Of a stretch of 33,940 bases of DNA, positions 15,910 through 26,187 are shown one piece after another. Source of the stretch: Pseudomonadota bacterium (GTDB taxonomy: Bacteria > Pseudomonadota > Gammaproteobacteria > Xanthomonadales > Xanthomonadaceae); contig JAFEFT010000011.1 in assembly GCA_018240435.1 (NCBI GenBank), forward strand, positions 1 to 33,940, written 5' to 3'. The position numbers were made by a program, and so were the translations under genes. Positions within the stretch are counted from its first letter, which is position 1. Each line of letters starts with the position of its first letter. Under the pieces are notes generated by a model. That model was not told the DNA's origin. It worked only from the letters and a program-made list of their open reading frames with translations, and searched no databases.

Positions 15910-17207
15910 AGCGTCCGTTGATCATCTTTGCCGCCGTCATCGCGGCCGCCGTATTGCTCGTGCTCGGCTATTTCGGTGGCCGTCGTCAGGCCACCACCGC
16001 GCCCATGACGGCCCATCCGTCGGCGCCTGTGTCGGCGGCTGCCCGCAAGGTGCTGTACTGGTACGACCCGATGGTGCCGGAACAACATTTCGACAAGCCG
16101 GGCCTGTCGCCGATGGGCATGGAAATGGTGCCGAAGTATGCCGATGCCGCGACGGACCCGAGCGTGGTGCGCATCGATCCCGCCGTCGTGCAGAATCTGG
16201 GCGTGCGCATCGCGCCGGTCGAACGCCGGGTGCTGTCCGCAGTGGTGAAAGTCCCCGGCACCGTAGCGTGGAACTCCCGCGAGACGGTCACGGTCAGCGC
16301 CCGCGTCGATGCGGTGGTCAGCAAACTGCGGGTACGTGCGCCGTACACGCAAGTGTCGGAGGGCGAATCACTGGCTGAGCTGCTGGCGCCCCAATGGAGC
16401 AGCGCGCTGGCCGAGTACGACGCGCTGCAGGGCGCACAGTCAGCCGATGCGCAATCTCTGCGCGCCGCCGCGCGCGAGCGGCTACAGGTGCTGGGCCTGG
16501 ATTCCGCGGACATCCGCGCAGCACGCGGCGGTGCGGGAGCGGCGATCACGCTGCATGCGCCTCGGAGGGGCGTTGTCACCACGCTGGATGTGCGCGAGGG
16601 ACAGCGGGTGAGCGCCGGGCAAACGCTGATGACGTTGAGCGACTTGGCTACGGTCTGGGTCGAAGCGGCGCTGCCACAGGCGGTCGCAGGCGCCGTGCGC
16701 GGCGGTACATCCGTCACCGTCACGGCCGACGCACTGCCCGGTCAGGAGTTTCACGGCCGCGTTGAGGCGCTTTTGCCGGATGTCGATAACGTCACGCGGA
16801 CTCAGCGAGCGCGCATCGTACTCGCAAACCCGGATGGCCGGCTGAGTCCGGGCATGTTCGTTGTCGTGCAACTGCGTCCGGCCGATGGCGAGGCGCTGCC
16901 AGTGGTGCCCGACGACGCACTGATCGCAACCGGCCAGCAGACGCGGGTGATCGTGGTGGAAGCAGACGGCCATTTCCGCCCGCTCGCCGTGCGCACGGGT
17001 CGATCGGCTGATGGCTTCACGGAGATTTTGACCGGCCTCCACGGTGGCGAGAAGGTCGTCGTGTCGGGCCAGTTCCTGATCGATTCGGAGGCCAGTCTGT
17101 CCGGCGCGCTGGAACGCTTGGGTGACGAACGAGGATCGCCGGTACCGGCCTCAAGCGACGTGGATCACGCCACGTCCCGTCCCGCGCATCCGGGAGATCA
17201 CCCATGA
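15906..17207 (+). CDS. cusB: RND periplasmic adaptor CusB
   Basis: A 433-residue membrane-fusion protein. It has an N-terminal anchor (about 5-22), then a heavy-metal-binding segment [16 protein letters not shown] with [11 protein letters not shown] (about 50-77). Its Met and His residues match the CusB N-terminal metal site region. The barrel-sandwich hybrid, a short alpha-helical hairpin (about 160-200) and the beta-barrel domain follow ([30 protein letters not shown]). It links CusA to CusC and hands periplasmic Cu(I) to CusA. The ATG at 15906 overlaps cusC by ATGA; the open frame upstream to 15864 lies in cusC and is not used. The C-terminus carries a His-containing tail ([15 protein letters not shown]). 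Confidence 0.92.
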   Translation: MKRPLIIFAAVIAAAVLLVLGYFGGRRQATTAPMTAHPSAPVSAAARKVLYWYDPMVPEQHFDKPGLSPMGMEMVPKYADAATDPSVVRIDPAVVQNLGVRIAPVERRVLSAVVKVPGTVAWNSRETVTVSARVDAVVSKLRVRAPYTQVSEGESLAELLAPQWSSALAEYDALQGAQSADAQSLRAAARERLQVLGLDSADIRAARGGAGAAITLHAPRRGVVTTLDVREGQRVSAGQTLMTLSDLATVWVEAALPQAVAGAVRGGTSVTVTADALPGQEFHGRVEALLPDVDNVTRTQRARIVLANPDGRLSPGMFVVVQLRPADGEALPVVPDDALIATGQQTRVIVVEADGHFRPLAVRTGRSADGFTEILTGLHGGEKVVVSGQFLIDSEASLSGALERLGDERGSPVPASSDVDHATSRPAHPGDHP

Positions 17208-20200
17208 TCGCCGCCATCATCCGCGCGGCGATCGCGAACCGCGTTTTCGTACTGCTGGCCGCGCTGGCGCTCGCCGCGGTCGGCGTGTTCTCGGTCGTGC
17301 GCACGCCGCTGGACGCTTTGCCGGACTTATCCGATACCCAAGTAATCATCCGCACCAGTTGGGCCGGGCAATCGCCGCAGGTGGTGGAGGATCAGGTCAC
17401 CTATCCGCTGGCCACCACGATGCTGTCGGTGCCTGGCGCCCGCACAGTGCGTGCGTACTCGTTCTTCGGCGATTCTTACGTCTATGTGCTGTTCGACAAC
17501 AGCACGGATTTGTACTGGGCCCGCTCGCGCGTGCTGGAGTACCTGAGCCAGGTGCGCGACCGCCTGCCGGCCGGGGTCAACCCGTCGCTGGGGCCCGATG
17601 CCACCGGTTTGGGTTGGATTTACGAATACGCCCTGGTCGATCGTACCGGCCAGCACGATCTCGGCGAGTTGCGTGCGCTGCAGGACTGGTTCCTACGCTA
17701 CCAACTGAAGACCGTTCCGGACGTGGCCGAGGTGGCCAGCCTGGGCGGCATGGAGCGCGCCTGGCAGATCGTGCCGGATCCGCAGGCGCTGGCCGCACGC
17801 GGCATCACGATTGCACAACTGGTGGATGCGGTGCGCGCGGCCAATGGTGCCAGCGGCGGCTCGGTGGTCGAGCAAGGCGAGGCGGAGCTGATGGTGCGCA
17901 GTGAAGGCTACCTGCGCAGCCGCACGGACTTCGAGAATGTACCCGTCACCACCGGTGCAAACGGCGTACCGGTGCTGTTGCGCGAGGTCGCCACGGTACA
18001 GCGTGGGCCGAGCTTCCGGCGCGGCGTCGCCGAACTGGACGGCCAGGGTGAAGTGGCCGGCGGCATCGTCGTGCTGCGCTCGGGCAAGAACGCGAAGGCC
18101 GCGATCGAGGCGGTCAAGGCGAGATTCACCGAACTTAAGCGCAGCCTGCCGGCCGGCGTCGAGATCGTGCCGACTTACGACCGCTCACAGTTGATCGACG
18201 CAGCGGTGGAGAACCTTTGGGACAAGCTGCTGGAAGAGTTCCTGGTGGTCGCGTTGGTCTGCCTGCTGTTCCTCGGCCACCTGCGCTCGGCGCTGGTGGC
18301 GGTGGTCAGCCTGCCGCTGGGCGTGCTCGCCGCCTTCATCGCGCTGCACCTGCAGGGCGTGACCGCGAACCTGATGTCGCTCGGCGGCATCGCCATCGCG
18401 ATCGGTGCGATGGTCGACGCCGCAGTGGTGATGATCGAGAACGCGCACAAACATCTGGAGCACTGGCGCGACGCGCACGGCGGCGACGAACCGCGGGGCC
18501 AGGTGCGCTGGTCGCTGCTCGCCGAGGCTGCGGCAGAAGTGGGTCCTGCGCTGTTCGTCAGCCTGCTGATCATCGCACTGTCCTTCATCCCGGTGTTTGC
18601 GCTGACCGGGCAGGAGGGCAAGTTGTTCAAGCCGTTGGCGTTCACCAAGACCTACGCGATGGCGGCAGCGGCCGGGCTGGCGGTGACACTGGTGCCGGTG
18701 CTGATGGGCTACCTGATCCGCGGGCGCATCCGGCCCGAGCACGCCAACCCGCTCAACCGCGGCCTGATCGCTTTGTACCGGCCGATCCTGGAAGCGGTGC
18801 TGCGTTATCCGAAGACGACTCTTACGCTGGCCGGACTGTTGCTGCTTACCGCACTGCTGCCTATTAGCCGGCTCGGCAGCGAGTTCATGCCTGCGATGGA
18901 CGAGGGCACGTTGCTGTACATGCCTACCGCGCTGCCGGGCCTGTCCTCGGGCAAGGCCGCGCAACTGTTGCAGCTCACCGATCGCATGATCAAGACCGTG
19001 CCTGAGGTCGAGCATGTGTTCGGCAAGGCCGGCCGTGCCGACACGGCCACCGATCCAGCACCGATAGAGATGTTCGAAACCACGATCACGTTCAAGCCGA
19101 AAGCGCAGTGGCGTCCCGGCATGACGATGGACAAGCTCAAGATGGAGCTGAATCAAGCGGTGCACGTGCCGGGTCTGACCAACCTGTTCGTGCCGCCGTT
19201 GCGCAACCGAATTGACATGCTGGCCACCGGAATCAAGAGCCCGATCGGGATCAAGGTGCTAGGCAGCGACGTGGCTAGCCTGCAAGCGGTGGCCGACCGG
19301 ATCGAGGCGGTCGCGCGTAACGTACCCGGTGTGGGCTCGGCGATTGCCGAACGCGCCGCCAGCGGACGCTACATCGACGTGCGAGTCCGCCGCGCCGAAG
19401 CGGCTCGCTACGGACTGAGCCAGCAGCAGGTGCAGCAGCTGGTGGCGACGGTGGTTGGCGGCGACCCGATCGACCAGGTGGTCGCGGGGCGCGAGCGCTA
19501 TCCGATCGTACTGCGCTATCCACGCGCGGCGCGCGACTCGCTGGCCGCGCTGGCGCAGTTGCCGATCGTCGCAGCAAACGGCGCGCAGCTGACGCTGGGC
19601 CAAGTAGCCGATATTGAGGTCGTCGGCGGGCCGCCGATGCTGAAGAGCGAGAACGGTCAACTGGCAACCTATGTCTACGTCGATACCGCCGGCCGAGACC
19701 TCGGTGCGGTGGTGGCCGATCTACAGCGGACCGTGGCCCGCGAGGTGCGCCTGCCGCCAGGCGTCACGCTGTCGTGGTCGGGTCAGTTTGAGTATCTGGC
19801 GCAGGCAATGCAGCGACTGACCTTGGTGGTGCCGGTCGTATTGTTGATCGTGTTGGTATTGATCTACGTCGTGTTTCGTCGAGCCAGCGAGGCAATGCTG
19901 ATCATGGCCAGCGTGCCACTGGCGCTGGTGGGCGGACTGTGGCTGATCTGGCTGCTCGGCCATGCGGTGTCGGTGGCGACGATGATCGGCTTCATCGCGC
20001 TGGCCGGGGTCGCCGCCGAATTCGGCGTCGTGATGATGCTGTACCTGCGCCACGCGTGGGATCGCCGGATGGCCACCGATCCGCACGCGGGCTTGGCCGA
20101 ACTGGACGAGGCGATCCGCGAAGGTGCGGTGCAGCGGGTCCGGCCGAAGGCCATGACCGTCGCCGTCATCCTGGCCGGTCTGCTGCCAATCCTGCTCGGC

Positions 20201-20380
20201 CACGGGGCCGGTTCGGAAGTGATGCAGCGCATCGCTGCGCCGATGGTCGGCGGCATGCTTACCGCGCCCCTGCTGTCCATGCTCGTGCTGCCCGCAGCGT
20301 TCCAGCTTCTGATGCGGCACCGGCTGCACAGGGCCAAGCAGTCGAGCCCGAAGCCCAGTGCCTATCGGGAGCAGTCCTGA
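17204..20380 (+). CDS. cusA: RND copper/silver efflux pump CusA
   Basis: A 1058-residue HME-type RND transporter, close to the family length. The N-terminus has the first membrane helix and [19 protein letters not shown]4 holds [15 protein letters not shown] with D405, the proton-relay aspartate position of heavy-metal RND pumps. The periplasmic half contains [18 protein letters not shown], and the C-terminal half the [17 protein letters not shown] and [17 protein letters not shown] membrane segments. It works as a trimer with CusB and CusC to export Cu(I)/Ag(I) from the periplasm. The start overlaps cusB by ATGA. The gene ends the efflux operon; a 276-base gap with its own promoter follows. 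Metal specificity is inferred from locus context. Confidence 0.95.
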   Translation: MIAAIIRAAIANRVFVLLAALALAAVGVFSVVRTPLDALPDLSDTQVIIRTSWAGQSPQVVEDQVTYPLATTMLSVPGARTVRAYSFFGDSYVYVLFDNSTDLYWARSRVLEYLSQVRDRLPAGVNPSLGPDATGLGWIYEYALVDRTGQHDLGELRALQDWFLRYQLKTVPDVAEVASLGGMERAWQIVPDPQALAARGITIAQLVDAVRAANGASGGSVVEQGEAELMVRSEGYLRSRTDFENVPVTTGANGVPVLLREVATVQRGPSFRRGVAELDGQGEVAGGIVVLRSGKNAKAAIEAVKARFTELKRSLPAGVEIVPTYDRSQLIDAAVENLWDKLLEEFLVVALVCLLFLGHLRSALVAVVSLPLGVLAAFIALHLQGVTANLMSLGGIAIAIGAMVDAAVVMIENAHKHLEHWRDAHGGDEPRGQVRWSLLAEAAAEVGPALFVSLLIIALSFIPVFALTGQEGKLFKPLAFTKTYAMAAAAGLAVTLVPVLMGYLIRGRIRPEHANPLNRGLIALYRPILEAVLRYPKTTLTLAGLLLLTALLPISRLGSEFMPAMDEGTLLYMPTALPGLSSGKAAQLLQLTDRMIKTVPEVEHVFGKAGRADTATDPAPIEMFETTITFKPKAQWRPGMTMDKLKMELNQAVHVPGLTNLFVPPLRNRIDMLATGIKSPIGIKVLGSDVASLQAVADRIEAVARNVPGVGSAIAERAASGRYIDVRVRRAEAARYGLSQQQVQQLVATVVGGDPIDQVVAGRERYPIVLRYPRAARDSLAALAQLPIVAANGAQLTLGQVADIEVVGGPPMLKSENGQLATYVYVDTAGRDLGAVVADLQRTVAREVRLPPGVTLSWSGQFEYLAQAMQRLTLVVPVVLLIVLVLIYVVFRRASEAMLIMASVPLALVGGLWLIWLLGHAVSVATMIGFIALAGVAAEFGVVMMLYLRHAWDRRMATDPHAGLAELDEAIREGAVQRVRPKAMTVAVILAGLLPILLGHGAGSEVMQRIAAPMVGGMLTAPLLSMLVLPAAFQLLMRHRLHRAKQSSPKPSAYREQS

Positions 20381-20474
20381 CGCGATCGCGCCCGTAAAGC
20401 CCTGACGTTCGGCGGCGTGACTACGCCTACGTATCAGGATCGCCGGCCGGCGCGCCCAATTGAATGACATAACG

Positions 20475-20529
20475 ATTACAGAAAGGTAACGGGGAGGTCA
20501 TTCGCCCGACAGCAGCCGCTACCTACAGT
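20475..20529 (+). promoter_or_regulatory. Second CopR-box-like site and promoter before the P-type ATPase
   Basis: ATTACA-GAAA-GGTAAC (20475-20490) keeps the left half of the copA operator exactly and four of six bases of the right half. TACAGT (20524-20529) is a plausible -10, 33 bases after the box, the same distance as before copA. The 20 bases up to the -10 are also alike in both promoters (CGACAGC-GCCGCT-CCTAC). The site lies in the 276-base gap 20381-20656. At 20401-20438 the gap also holds an imperfect hairpin (CCTGA/TCAGG around GGCGT/ACGCC) without a T-run. Confidence 0.62.
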
Positions 20530-20656
20530 TTCCCGATGACGAATTTCATTGGGACCGGCATTTCTGGCATTCGGCTGCCGCCTCTATCTGCCGGCCATCG
20601 CTTGGCCGGCGGCTGGGCGTAGGCATTGGTCCATCCAAAAGGTTGGGAGCATCCCT

Positions 20657-23143
20657 ATGAACCACCCTGGCAAGCCATCGAAACACGCTCATTCGCAAGA
20701 GGGTGTGCCCCTGAGTGCTGCAGCCCTCGGGACACCTGGGAGCCACAGCCCTGATGGCGGCGTGCCCGTACAAGGCGATGGCCTGCCTCAATCCGATTCC
20801 GCATTGCCGACTGATACGACGCGGCGTGACCCGGTTTGTGGCATGACGGTTACTGCACAGTCGGCGCACCGATCCATTCATCGCGGACACACGCACCTCT
20901 TTTGCAGCGCGGGCTGCAAGCGCAAGTTCGACGCCGATCCAGCACGGTACGTCAGCGACATTTCTAGCACCGCCGGAAACGACACCCTCACTCACAGCTG
21001 CCATCAATCCAGTCCAACCGCTCAACAGCCATCGGTCGTGGCACCTGGGACGGTCTATACCTGCCCGATGCATCCCGAGATCCGCCAGGATCATCCGGGC
21101 ACCTGCCCCAAATGCGGCATGACCCTAGAGCCGCTACTGCCCGAACTCGACGACGATAACCCGGAGCTACGCGACTTTTCACGGCGCTTTTGGTGGACGC
21201 TGCCCCTGACGCTGGTGGTCCTGGCCTTGGCAATGCTGGGCGAGCGCCTGCATCTCATGGACATGACGGTGCAGAGCTGGGTCGAGCTGGTGCTGTCGTT
21301 GCCGATCGTTCTGTGGGCCGGATGGCCATTCTTCGCGCGCGGGTGGCTGTCCGTAATCAATCGCAGTCCGAACATGTGGACACTCATCGGCCTCGGCACG
21401 GGCGCGGCTTTCATCTACAGCGTGGTCGCAACGGTCGCGCCGGAGGTGTTTCCGAAGTCCTTCATGTCCATGGGTCGCGTGGGCGTTTATTTCGAGGCCG
21501 CAGCCGTCATCATTTCGCTCACCCTGCTGGGCCAAGTGTTGGAACTCAAAGCCCGCTCGCAGACCTCCGCCGCAATCAAGTCCTTGCTTGGGCTCGCCCC
21601 GAAGACTGCGCGCCGCATCCGCGCTGACGGTGGCGAGGAGGACATACCGCTTAGCCATGTCCACGTCGGCGACCTGCTGCGCATTCGGCCAGGTGAGAAA
21701 GTCCCCGTCGATGGAGTGGTCTTCGAGGGCACCAGCTCGGTGGACGAATCCATGCTGACGGGCGAGCCGCTGCCAGTCAGCAAGCGCGAAGGAGACAAGG
21801 TCATCGGGGCGACGCTCAACACCCATGGTTCGCTTGTCATGCGGTCGGAGCGGATCGGATCGGAAACCGTGTTGTCGCAGATCGTCCAGATGGTTGCGCA
21901 GGCCCAGCGCTCCAAGGCGCCGATGCAGCGCATGGCGGACATCGTTGCCGGATACTTCGTGGCGACTGTCGTTGCTATTGCCATCACAACTTTCTTCGTC
22001 TGGGGATTTTTCGGGCCACAACCCTCTTGGGTTTACGGACTGATCAATGCCGTAGCTGTGTTGATCATTGCCTGCCCCTGCGCGCTAGGACTCGCGACAC
22101 CCATGTCGATCATGGTCGCAACCGGCCGTGCCGCAACACAGGGTGTTCTTTTCCGCGACGCGGCGGCTATTGAGAATCTTCGCAAGGTTGACACGCTGGT
22201 TATCGACAAAACCGGCACGTTGACCGAAGGGCGGCCCGTCTTTAACTGCGTGATACCGGCCGCCGGCTTCGCAGCCGAGGAGGTGCTGCGCCTTGCTGCC
22301 AGCCTCGATCAAGGCAGTGAGCATCCGCTGGCTGAAGCCATCGTGCAGGCCGCACGTGCCCAAGGCTTGACTCTCGTCAAGCCTCAGACCTTCGAGTCGG
22401 GTTCCGGCCTGGGCGTGCGTGGCAACGTGGAACACCAGCAACTGGCGCTAGGCAATACGGTGTTGATGGAGCAAGTGGGCGTGTCGGTCGCACCGCTTGT
22501 TCCGCAGGCCGAGACGCTTCGCACCGAGGGCGCCAGTGTCATGTACTTGGCCGTAGACGGCCAGCTCGCCGGCCTGCTTTCGGTGTCCGATCCGGTCAAG
22601 GCCAGCACGCCCGAAGCTCTTGCTGCGCTAAAGGCAGCGGGCCTGCGCGTCATCATGGCGACTGGCGATGGCAAGACCACCGCCAAGGCGGTAGGTGCGC
22701 GGCTCGACATCGACGACGTGCATGGCGAGGTCAAGCCGGCAGACAAACTCTTGCTGATCGAACGCCTTCAGAAAGAAGGTCGCATCGTCGCCATGGCCGG
22801 CGACGGCATCAATGATGCGCCGGCTCTCGCCAAGGCGGACGTCGGTATCGCGATGGGCACTGGGACCGACGTGGCGATGAACAGCGCGCAAGTGACGCTC
22901 GTCAAGGGCGATCTGCGCGGGATCGTCGTTGCGCGTGCGCTCTCCGTGAGCACGGTACGCAACATGAAGCAAAACCTCGTGTTCGCGTTCTTCTACAACG
23001 CGCTGGGCATCCCTATCGCTGCCGGTGTTTTGTATCCGGTCACGGGCTGGTTGTTGTCGCCTTTGATCGCCGCATTGGCGATGAGCCTGAGTTCGGCTTC
23101 GGTCGTCGGCAACGCGCTTCGGCTGCGGCGCGACAGGCCGTGA
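20657..23143 (+). CDS. Copper-exporting P1B-type ATPase with YHS and heavy-metal-binding N-terminus
   Basis: An 828-residue P1B-ATPase. Instead of a classic HMA domain, the N-terminus has a YHS-type unit (DPVCGMTV ... [19 protein letters not shown], about 58-95) and a heavy-metal-binding unit (YTCPMHPEI ... [10 protein letters not shown], about 135-158). Then come the transmembrane helices, TGEPLPV in the actuator domain, the CPC metal site (C473-P474-C475), the phosphorylated D517 in [17 protein letters not shown] and [20 protein letters not shown]. The C-terminal helices [10 protein letters not shown] and [14 protein letters not shown] mark the Cu(I) subgroup. It pumps cytoplasmic Cu(I) to the periplasm, where CopA and CusCBA act. 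The start at 20657 is preferred over upstream codons because the predicted transcript starts near 20536. Confidence 0.94.
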   Translation: MNHPGKPSKHAHSQEGVPLSAAALGTPGSHSPDGGVPVQGDGLPQSDSALPTDTTRRDPVCGMTVTAQSAHRSIHRGHTHLFCSAGCKRKFDADPARYVSDISSTAGNDTLTHSCHQSSPTAQQPSVVAPGTVYTCPMHPEIRQDHPGTCPKCGMTLEPLLPELDDDNPELRDFSRRFWWTLPLTLVVLALAMLGERLHLMDMTVQSWVELVLSLPIVLWAGWPFFARGWLSVINRSPNMWTLIGLGTGAAFIYSVVATVAPEVFPKSFMSMGRVGVYFEAAAVIISLTLLGQVLELKARSQTSAAIKSLLGLAPKTARRIRADGGEEDIPLSHVHVGDLLRIRPGEKVPVDGVVFEGTSSVDESMLTGEPLPVSKREGDKVIGATLNTHGSLVMRSERIGSETVLSQIVQMVAQAQRSKAPMQRMADIVAGYFVATVVAIAITTFFVWGFFGPQPSWVYGLINAVAVLIIACPCALGLATPMSIMVATGRAATQGVLFRDAAAIENLRKVDTLVIDKTGTLTEGRPVFNCVIPAAGFAAEEVLRLAASLDQGSEHPLAEAIVQAARAQGLTLVKPQTFESGSGLGVRGNVEHQQLALGNTVLMEQVGVSVAPLVPQAETLRTEGASVMYLAVDGQLAGLLSVSDPVKASTPEALAALKAAGLRVIMATGDGKTTAKAVGARLDIDDVHGEVKPADKLLLIERLQKEGRIVAMAGDGINDAPALAKADVGIAMGTGTDVAMNSAQVTLVKGDLRGIVVARALSVSTVRNMKQNLVFAFFYNALGIPIAAGVLYPVTGWLLSPLIAALAMSLSSASVVGNALRLRRDRP

Positions 23144-23277
23144 AAAATCATCCCTTCGCCTAAACAGAGGAGTTCCGCATTGAAGTCGCACATCGCAAAT
23201 CGAAGCTAAATCGCCGTCAGGTTTTGTATTGGCCCACCACACTCACTCAGCAGTTCAAGTCACGCAAAGGAGCCACC

Positions 23278-23664
23278 ATGTCCATGCCACGTTTCATATC
23301 CAAAGTCGCCGTATTCCTCAGTGCAGCACTGCTCGCCACGGCAGCATTTGCCCATCCCAAGCTGCTTTCCTCGACGCCAGCGGACAAGTCCGAAGTTGCC
23401 GCGCCGTCGAACATTGAGCTGAAGTTCTCCGAAACTCTCGTTACGAAGCTCTCTGCCGCGAGTCTCGTCATGACAAGCATGCCTGGCATGGCCGATCACG
23501 GACCCATGAAGGTCAGTGTGAACGTGTCGGGCGCCAGCGATGGAAAGACCATGGTCATCACGCCGGCGCAACCGTTGCAGCCAGGTGCCTATCGCGTGGA
23601 GTGGCGCGCCGTCTCGTCGGACACTCATACGATCACCGGCAACTTCACTTTCCAGGTGAAATGA
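23278..23664 (+). CDS. copC: Periplasmic copper-binding protein CopC
   Basis: A 128-residue protein with a signal peptide ending ATAAFA, so the mature chain starts with H26. An N-terminal histidine after cleavage is the Cu(II) ligand expected in CopC proteins (HPKLLSSTPADKSEV). A Met-containing stretch (VMTSMPGMADHGPM) gives a possible Cu(I) site, and the C-terminus has the family motif SSDTHTITGNFTFQV with another His ligand. An AAAGGAG Shine-Dalgarno sequence precedes the ATG at 23278. CopC is thought to deliver copper to CopD for uptake. The 134-base space to the P-ATPase gene holds only a nine-codon TTG frame after GAGGAG at 23180-23209, of doubtful meaning. Confidence 0.93.
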   Translation: MSMPRFISKVAVFLSAALLATAAFAHPKLLSSTPADKSEVAAPSNIELKFSETLVTKLSAASLVMTSMPGMADHGPMKVSVNVSGASDGKTMVITPAQPLQPGAYRVEWRAVSSDTHTITGNFTFQVK

Positions 23665-23668
23665 ACCG

Positions 23669-24350
23669 GTGGTCGATGACTGGCTGAATATCGCATTGCG
23701 CTTCGCGCTCTATGCGAACATGGCGACGCCGTTCGGCGTCGCCGCGTTCGGCGTCTACGCCTTGCACGGAAGCGAGCGATCTTCACCGATCGCGCGCCGC
23801 TTTCGAGCCGTGATCGGGTGCGCGGCCGCCATCAGCATCGTGTTGTCGCTATTGAGCATGGCCGTTCTGGCCAAGACCATGTCTGGCGCGCAGAGCTATG
23901 GTGAATTGTCGAGCGACATCTTCAGCATGATGCTGACGGGTACCCACATGGGTGTCGCTTGGATAGTGCGCATATTTGCCTTGGCGGCTTGCGTCGTGCT
24001 TGCTACGACGAAGCGGAACATGACTTCCCGCTTCGTCGGACTAACCACTGCAAGCGGTATAGCTCTCGCCACGCTCGCGTGGTCGGGACACGGGGCGATG
24101 GACGACGGTGTGCGCGGCTACATGCATCTCACAGCGGACATCGCTCATTTATGGGCGGCCGGTACTTGGTCCGGGGCGTTGCTCGCTTTCTTGATGCTTT
24201 CTGCTATCAAGCCGGACGACACTCGCAGTTCGATCGAAATCCTGAGCAGAACGTCGAACGGATTTGCTCGAATCGGAACTGTGATCGTCGCAACGCTGAC
24301 GCTTAGCGGTGCCGTCAACTACGTGCTGATCGCGGGTACCACCCTTGGCG
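23669..24350 (+). pseudogene. copD: copD, truncated 3' end at the cargo-backbone junction
   Basis: This is the copper-transport membrane protein partner of CopC, with a GTG start at 23669 just after copC. About 227 residues are recognisable as CopD: helices such as FGVAAFGVYAL, TGTHMGVAWIVRIFALAA, LATLAWSGHGAM and ADIAHLWAAGTWSGALLAFL, with the conserved His residues. After AGTTLGG the similarity ends and the frame runs out of phase through traG DNA to 24628, which would add about 92 unrelated residues. The last helices of CopD are lost. The truncated product is unlikely to be a working transporter. Loss of an importer would not harm, and might help, copper resistance. This last point is inference. 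Confidence 0.8.
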
Positions 24351-24352
24351 GC
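24335..24352. other. Fusion point between copper cargo and transfer backbone
   Basis: CopD similarity (frame 2) ends at about 24350. TraG similarity in frame 1 is recognisable from about 24343-24352 (PWRLFEWWFLYDGYAP). The two genes are on the same strand but out of phase. The few bases around CCTTGGCGG are compatible with either parent, which would suit a short-homology or illegitimate joining event. No insertion sequence, inverted repeat or target-site duplication is visible at this point. Confidence 0.7.
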
Positions 24353-24441
24353 TGTTCGAGTGGTGGTTCCTCTACGACGGCTATGCCCCGCGCATCTTCG
24401 ACAAGGGCGGCGCCATTGCGGGCGGCAGTGGCCTGGTCGCG

Positions 24442-26187
24442 GTGCTGGTCGCCATCGCCATGTCGGTATGGCGCTCGCGGCAGTCGAAGCTGGTCACGAC
24501 CTACGGCTCGGCACGCTGGGCCGAAGCTGCCGACATTCGCAAGGCCGGTCTCGACAAGCCCGTCGGCGTGTTCCTCGGCCTGCATCGCGGCCAATACCTG
24601 CGGCACGAAGGCCCGGAACACGTCCTGACCTTCGCGCCGACGCGCTCCGGCAAAGGCGTCGGCCTGGTGGTGCCCACGCTGTTGAGCTGGCCGGCGTCCG
24701 CCGTCATCCACGACATCAAGGGCGAGAACTGGCAGATCACGGCCGGCTGGCGTTCGCGTTTCTCGCACTGCCTGCTGTTCAACCCGACCGATCCGAAGTC
24801 GGCCGCGTACAACCCGCTGCTGGAGGTCCGGCGTGGCGCGCATGAAGTGCGCGACGTACAGAACATCGCGGACATCCTGGTCGATCCCGAAGGCGCGCTC
24901 GAACGCCGCAATCATTGGGAGAAGACTTCGCACGCGCTGCTGGTCGGCGCCATCTTGCACGTGCTGTATGCGGGCGAAGACAAGACGCTGCGCGGTGTCG
25001 CCAATTTCCTCTCCGATCCCGCGTGCCCGTTCGAGCTGACGCTGCACCGGATGATGACGACGCGGCATCTCGGCGACGTGCCGCATCCCGTCGTCGCGTC
25101 CGCGGCGCGCGAGGTGTTGAACAAGTCAGACAACGAGCGGTCAGGCGTGCTGTCCACGGCCATGTCGTTCCTCGGCCTGTACCGCGACCCCACGGTGGCC
25201 GAAGTCACCTCGCGCTGCGACTGGCGCATCGCCGACCTCATCGCATCCGAACACCCCGTCTCGCTGTACCTGGTCGTGCCGCCTTCGGACATCAGCCGCA
25301 CGAAGCCGCTGGTGCGCCTGATCCTCAACCAGATCGGCCGACGCCTCACCGAATCGCTCGACGGCAGCGACGGCATCACGCGCCGTCACAAGCTGCTGCT
25401 GATGCTCGACGAGTTCCCAGCGCTGGGCCGGCTTGACTTCTTCGAGACGGCGCTGGCGTTCATGGCCGGCTACGGCATCCGCAGCTTCCTCATCGCGCAG
25501 TCGCTCAACCAGATCGACAAAGCCTACGGCCAGAACCATTCCATCCTCGACAACTGCCATGTGCGCGTGACGTTCGCCACCAACGACGAACGTACCGCCA
25601 AGCGCATCTCCGAAACGCTCGGCACCGCAACCGAACTGCGCGCGCAGCGCAACTACGCCGGCCACCGGCTCGCGCCGTGGCTCGGACACCTGATGGTGTC
25701 TCGCCAGGAAACGGCACGCCCCCTCTTGACGCCCGGTGAAGTGATGCAGCTACCACCGGACGACGCCGTGGTGATGGTTTCCAGCGTCGCGCCGATCAGG
25801 GCCAAGAAGCTGCGCTACTACGCCGACGCGAATTTCAGGCGCCGCGTGTTGCGTCCGCCCACGCTCGCTGCCGGGAGCTATGCCGACGCACCGCCCATAC
25901 GGCCCGACGACTGGAGCGCACTGGCGGTCCCCGCTGTTCCTGCTGCGCCCGCCGCTGCGAGCCTGCTGGACGACGACATCGGCACTTCCGATGACGGCGG
26001 CCCGCGCCGGCAGCCGGAGCTGTCCGAAGCCGCCGCCTACAGCCCCGAAGAACAGCCGGCGGACAACGATCTGGCGCTGCTCGATGACGACGATCTTCCG
26101 TTGCCGCTTCCCCGCCAACTCGATCCGGCCATGCAGCGCACAGCCCGGCTGGCGTCCCTCGACCAACACGACGGGATCGAGCTATGA
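24442..26187 (+). CDS. traG: TraG/VirD4-type coupling protein, 5'-truncated
   Basis: The type IV coupling ATPase that brings the relaxase-DNA complex to the mating channel. TraG-like sequence starts near 24343, but no start codon lies between there and GTG 24442 and ATG 24460. The frame stops upstream at 24304. A full Tn4371-type TraG should have roughly 60 more N-terminal residues with a first membrane helix. What remains has one membrane segment (SGLVAVLVAIAMSVW), TTYGSARWAE, Walker A TRSGKGVGLVVPTLLSW, and LLMLDEFPALG with the downstream SFLIAQSLNQID motif. The C-terminal tail is acidic. Its stop overlaps the next gene by ATGA. ATPase parts look intact; membrane anchoring and function are doubtful. 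Confidence 0.85.
   Translation: MLVAIAMSVWRSRQSKLVTTYGSARWAEAADIRKAGLDKPVGVFLGLHRGQYLRHEGPEHVLTFAPTRSGKGVGLVVPTLLSWPASAVIHDIKGENWQITAGWRSRFSHCLLFNPTDPKSAAYNPLLEVRRGAHEVRDVQNIADILVDPEGALERRNHWEKTSHALLVGAILHVLYAGEDKTLRGVANFLSDPACPFELTLHRMMTTRHLGDVPHPVVASAAREVLNKSDNERSGVLSTAMSFLGLYRDPTVAEVTSRCDWRIADLIASEHPVSLYLVVPPSDISRTKPLVRLILNQIGRRLTESLDGSDGITRRHKLLLMLDEFPALGRLDFFETALAFMAGYGIRSFLIAQSLNQIDKAYGQNHSILDNCHVRVTFATNDERTAKRISETLGTATELRAQRNYAGHRLAPWLGHLMVSRQETARPLLTPGEVMQLPPDDAVVMVSSVAPIRAKKLRYYADANFRRRVLRPPTLAAGSYADAPPIRPDDWSALAVPAVPAAPAAASLLDDDIGTSDDGGPRRQPELSEAAAYSPEEQPADNDLALLDDDDLPLPLPRQLDPAMQRTARLASLDQHDGIEL

Noticed and set aside
20401-20438. Hairpin after cusA as an intrinsic terminator
   Set aside because: The stem is imperfect and there is no following T-run; a rho-dependent stop or readthrough is as likely.
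20549-20656. Earlier in-frame start (TTG) for the P-type ATPase
   Set aside because: It lies only about 13 bases after the predicted transcript start, has no ribosome-binding site, and adds a non-conserved segment.
23180-23209. Nine-codon TTG frame with GAGGAG before it, as a copC leader peptide
   Set aside because: It could be a leader, but there is no metal-residue pattern, no hairpin or terminator after it, and such short frames occur by chance.
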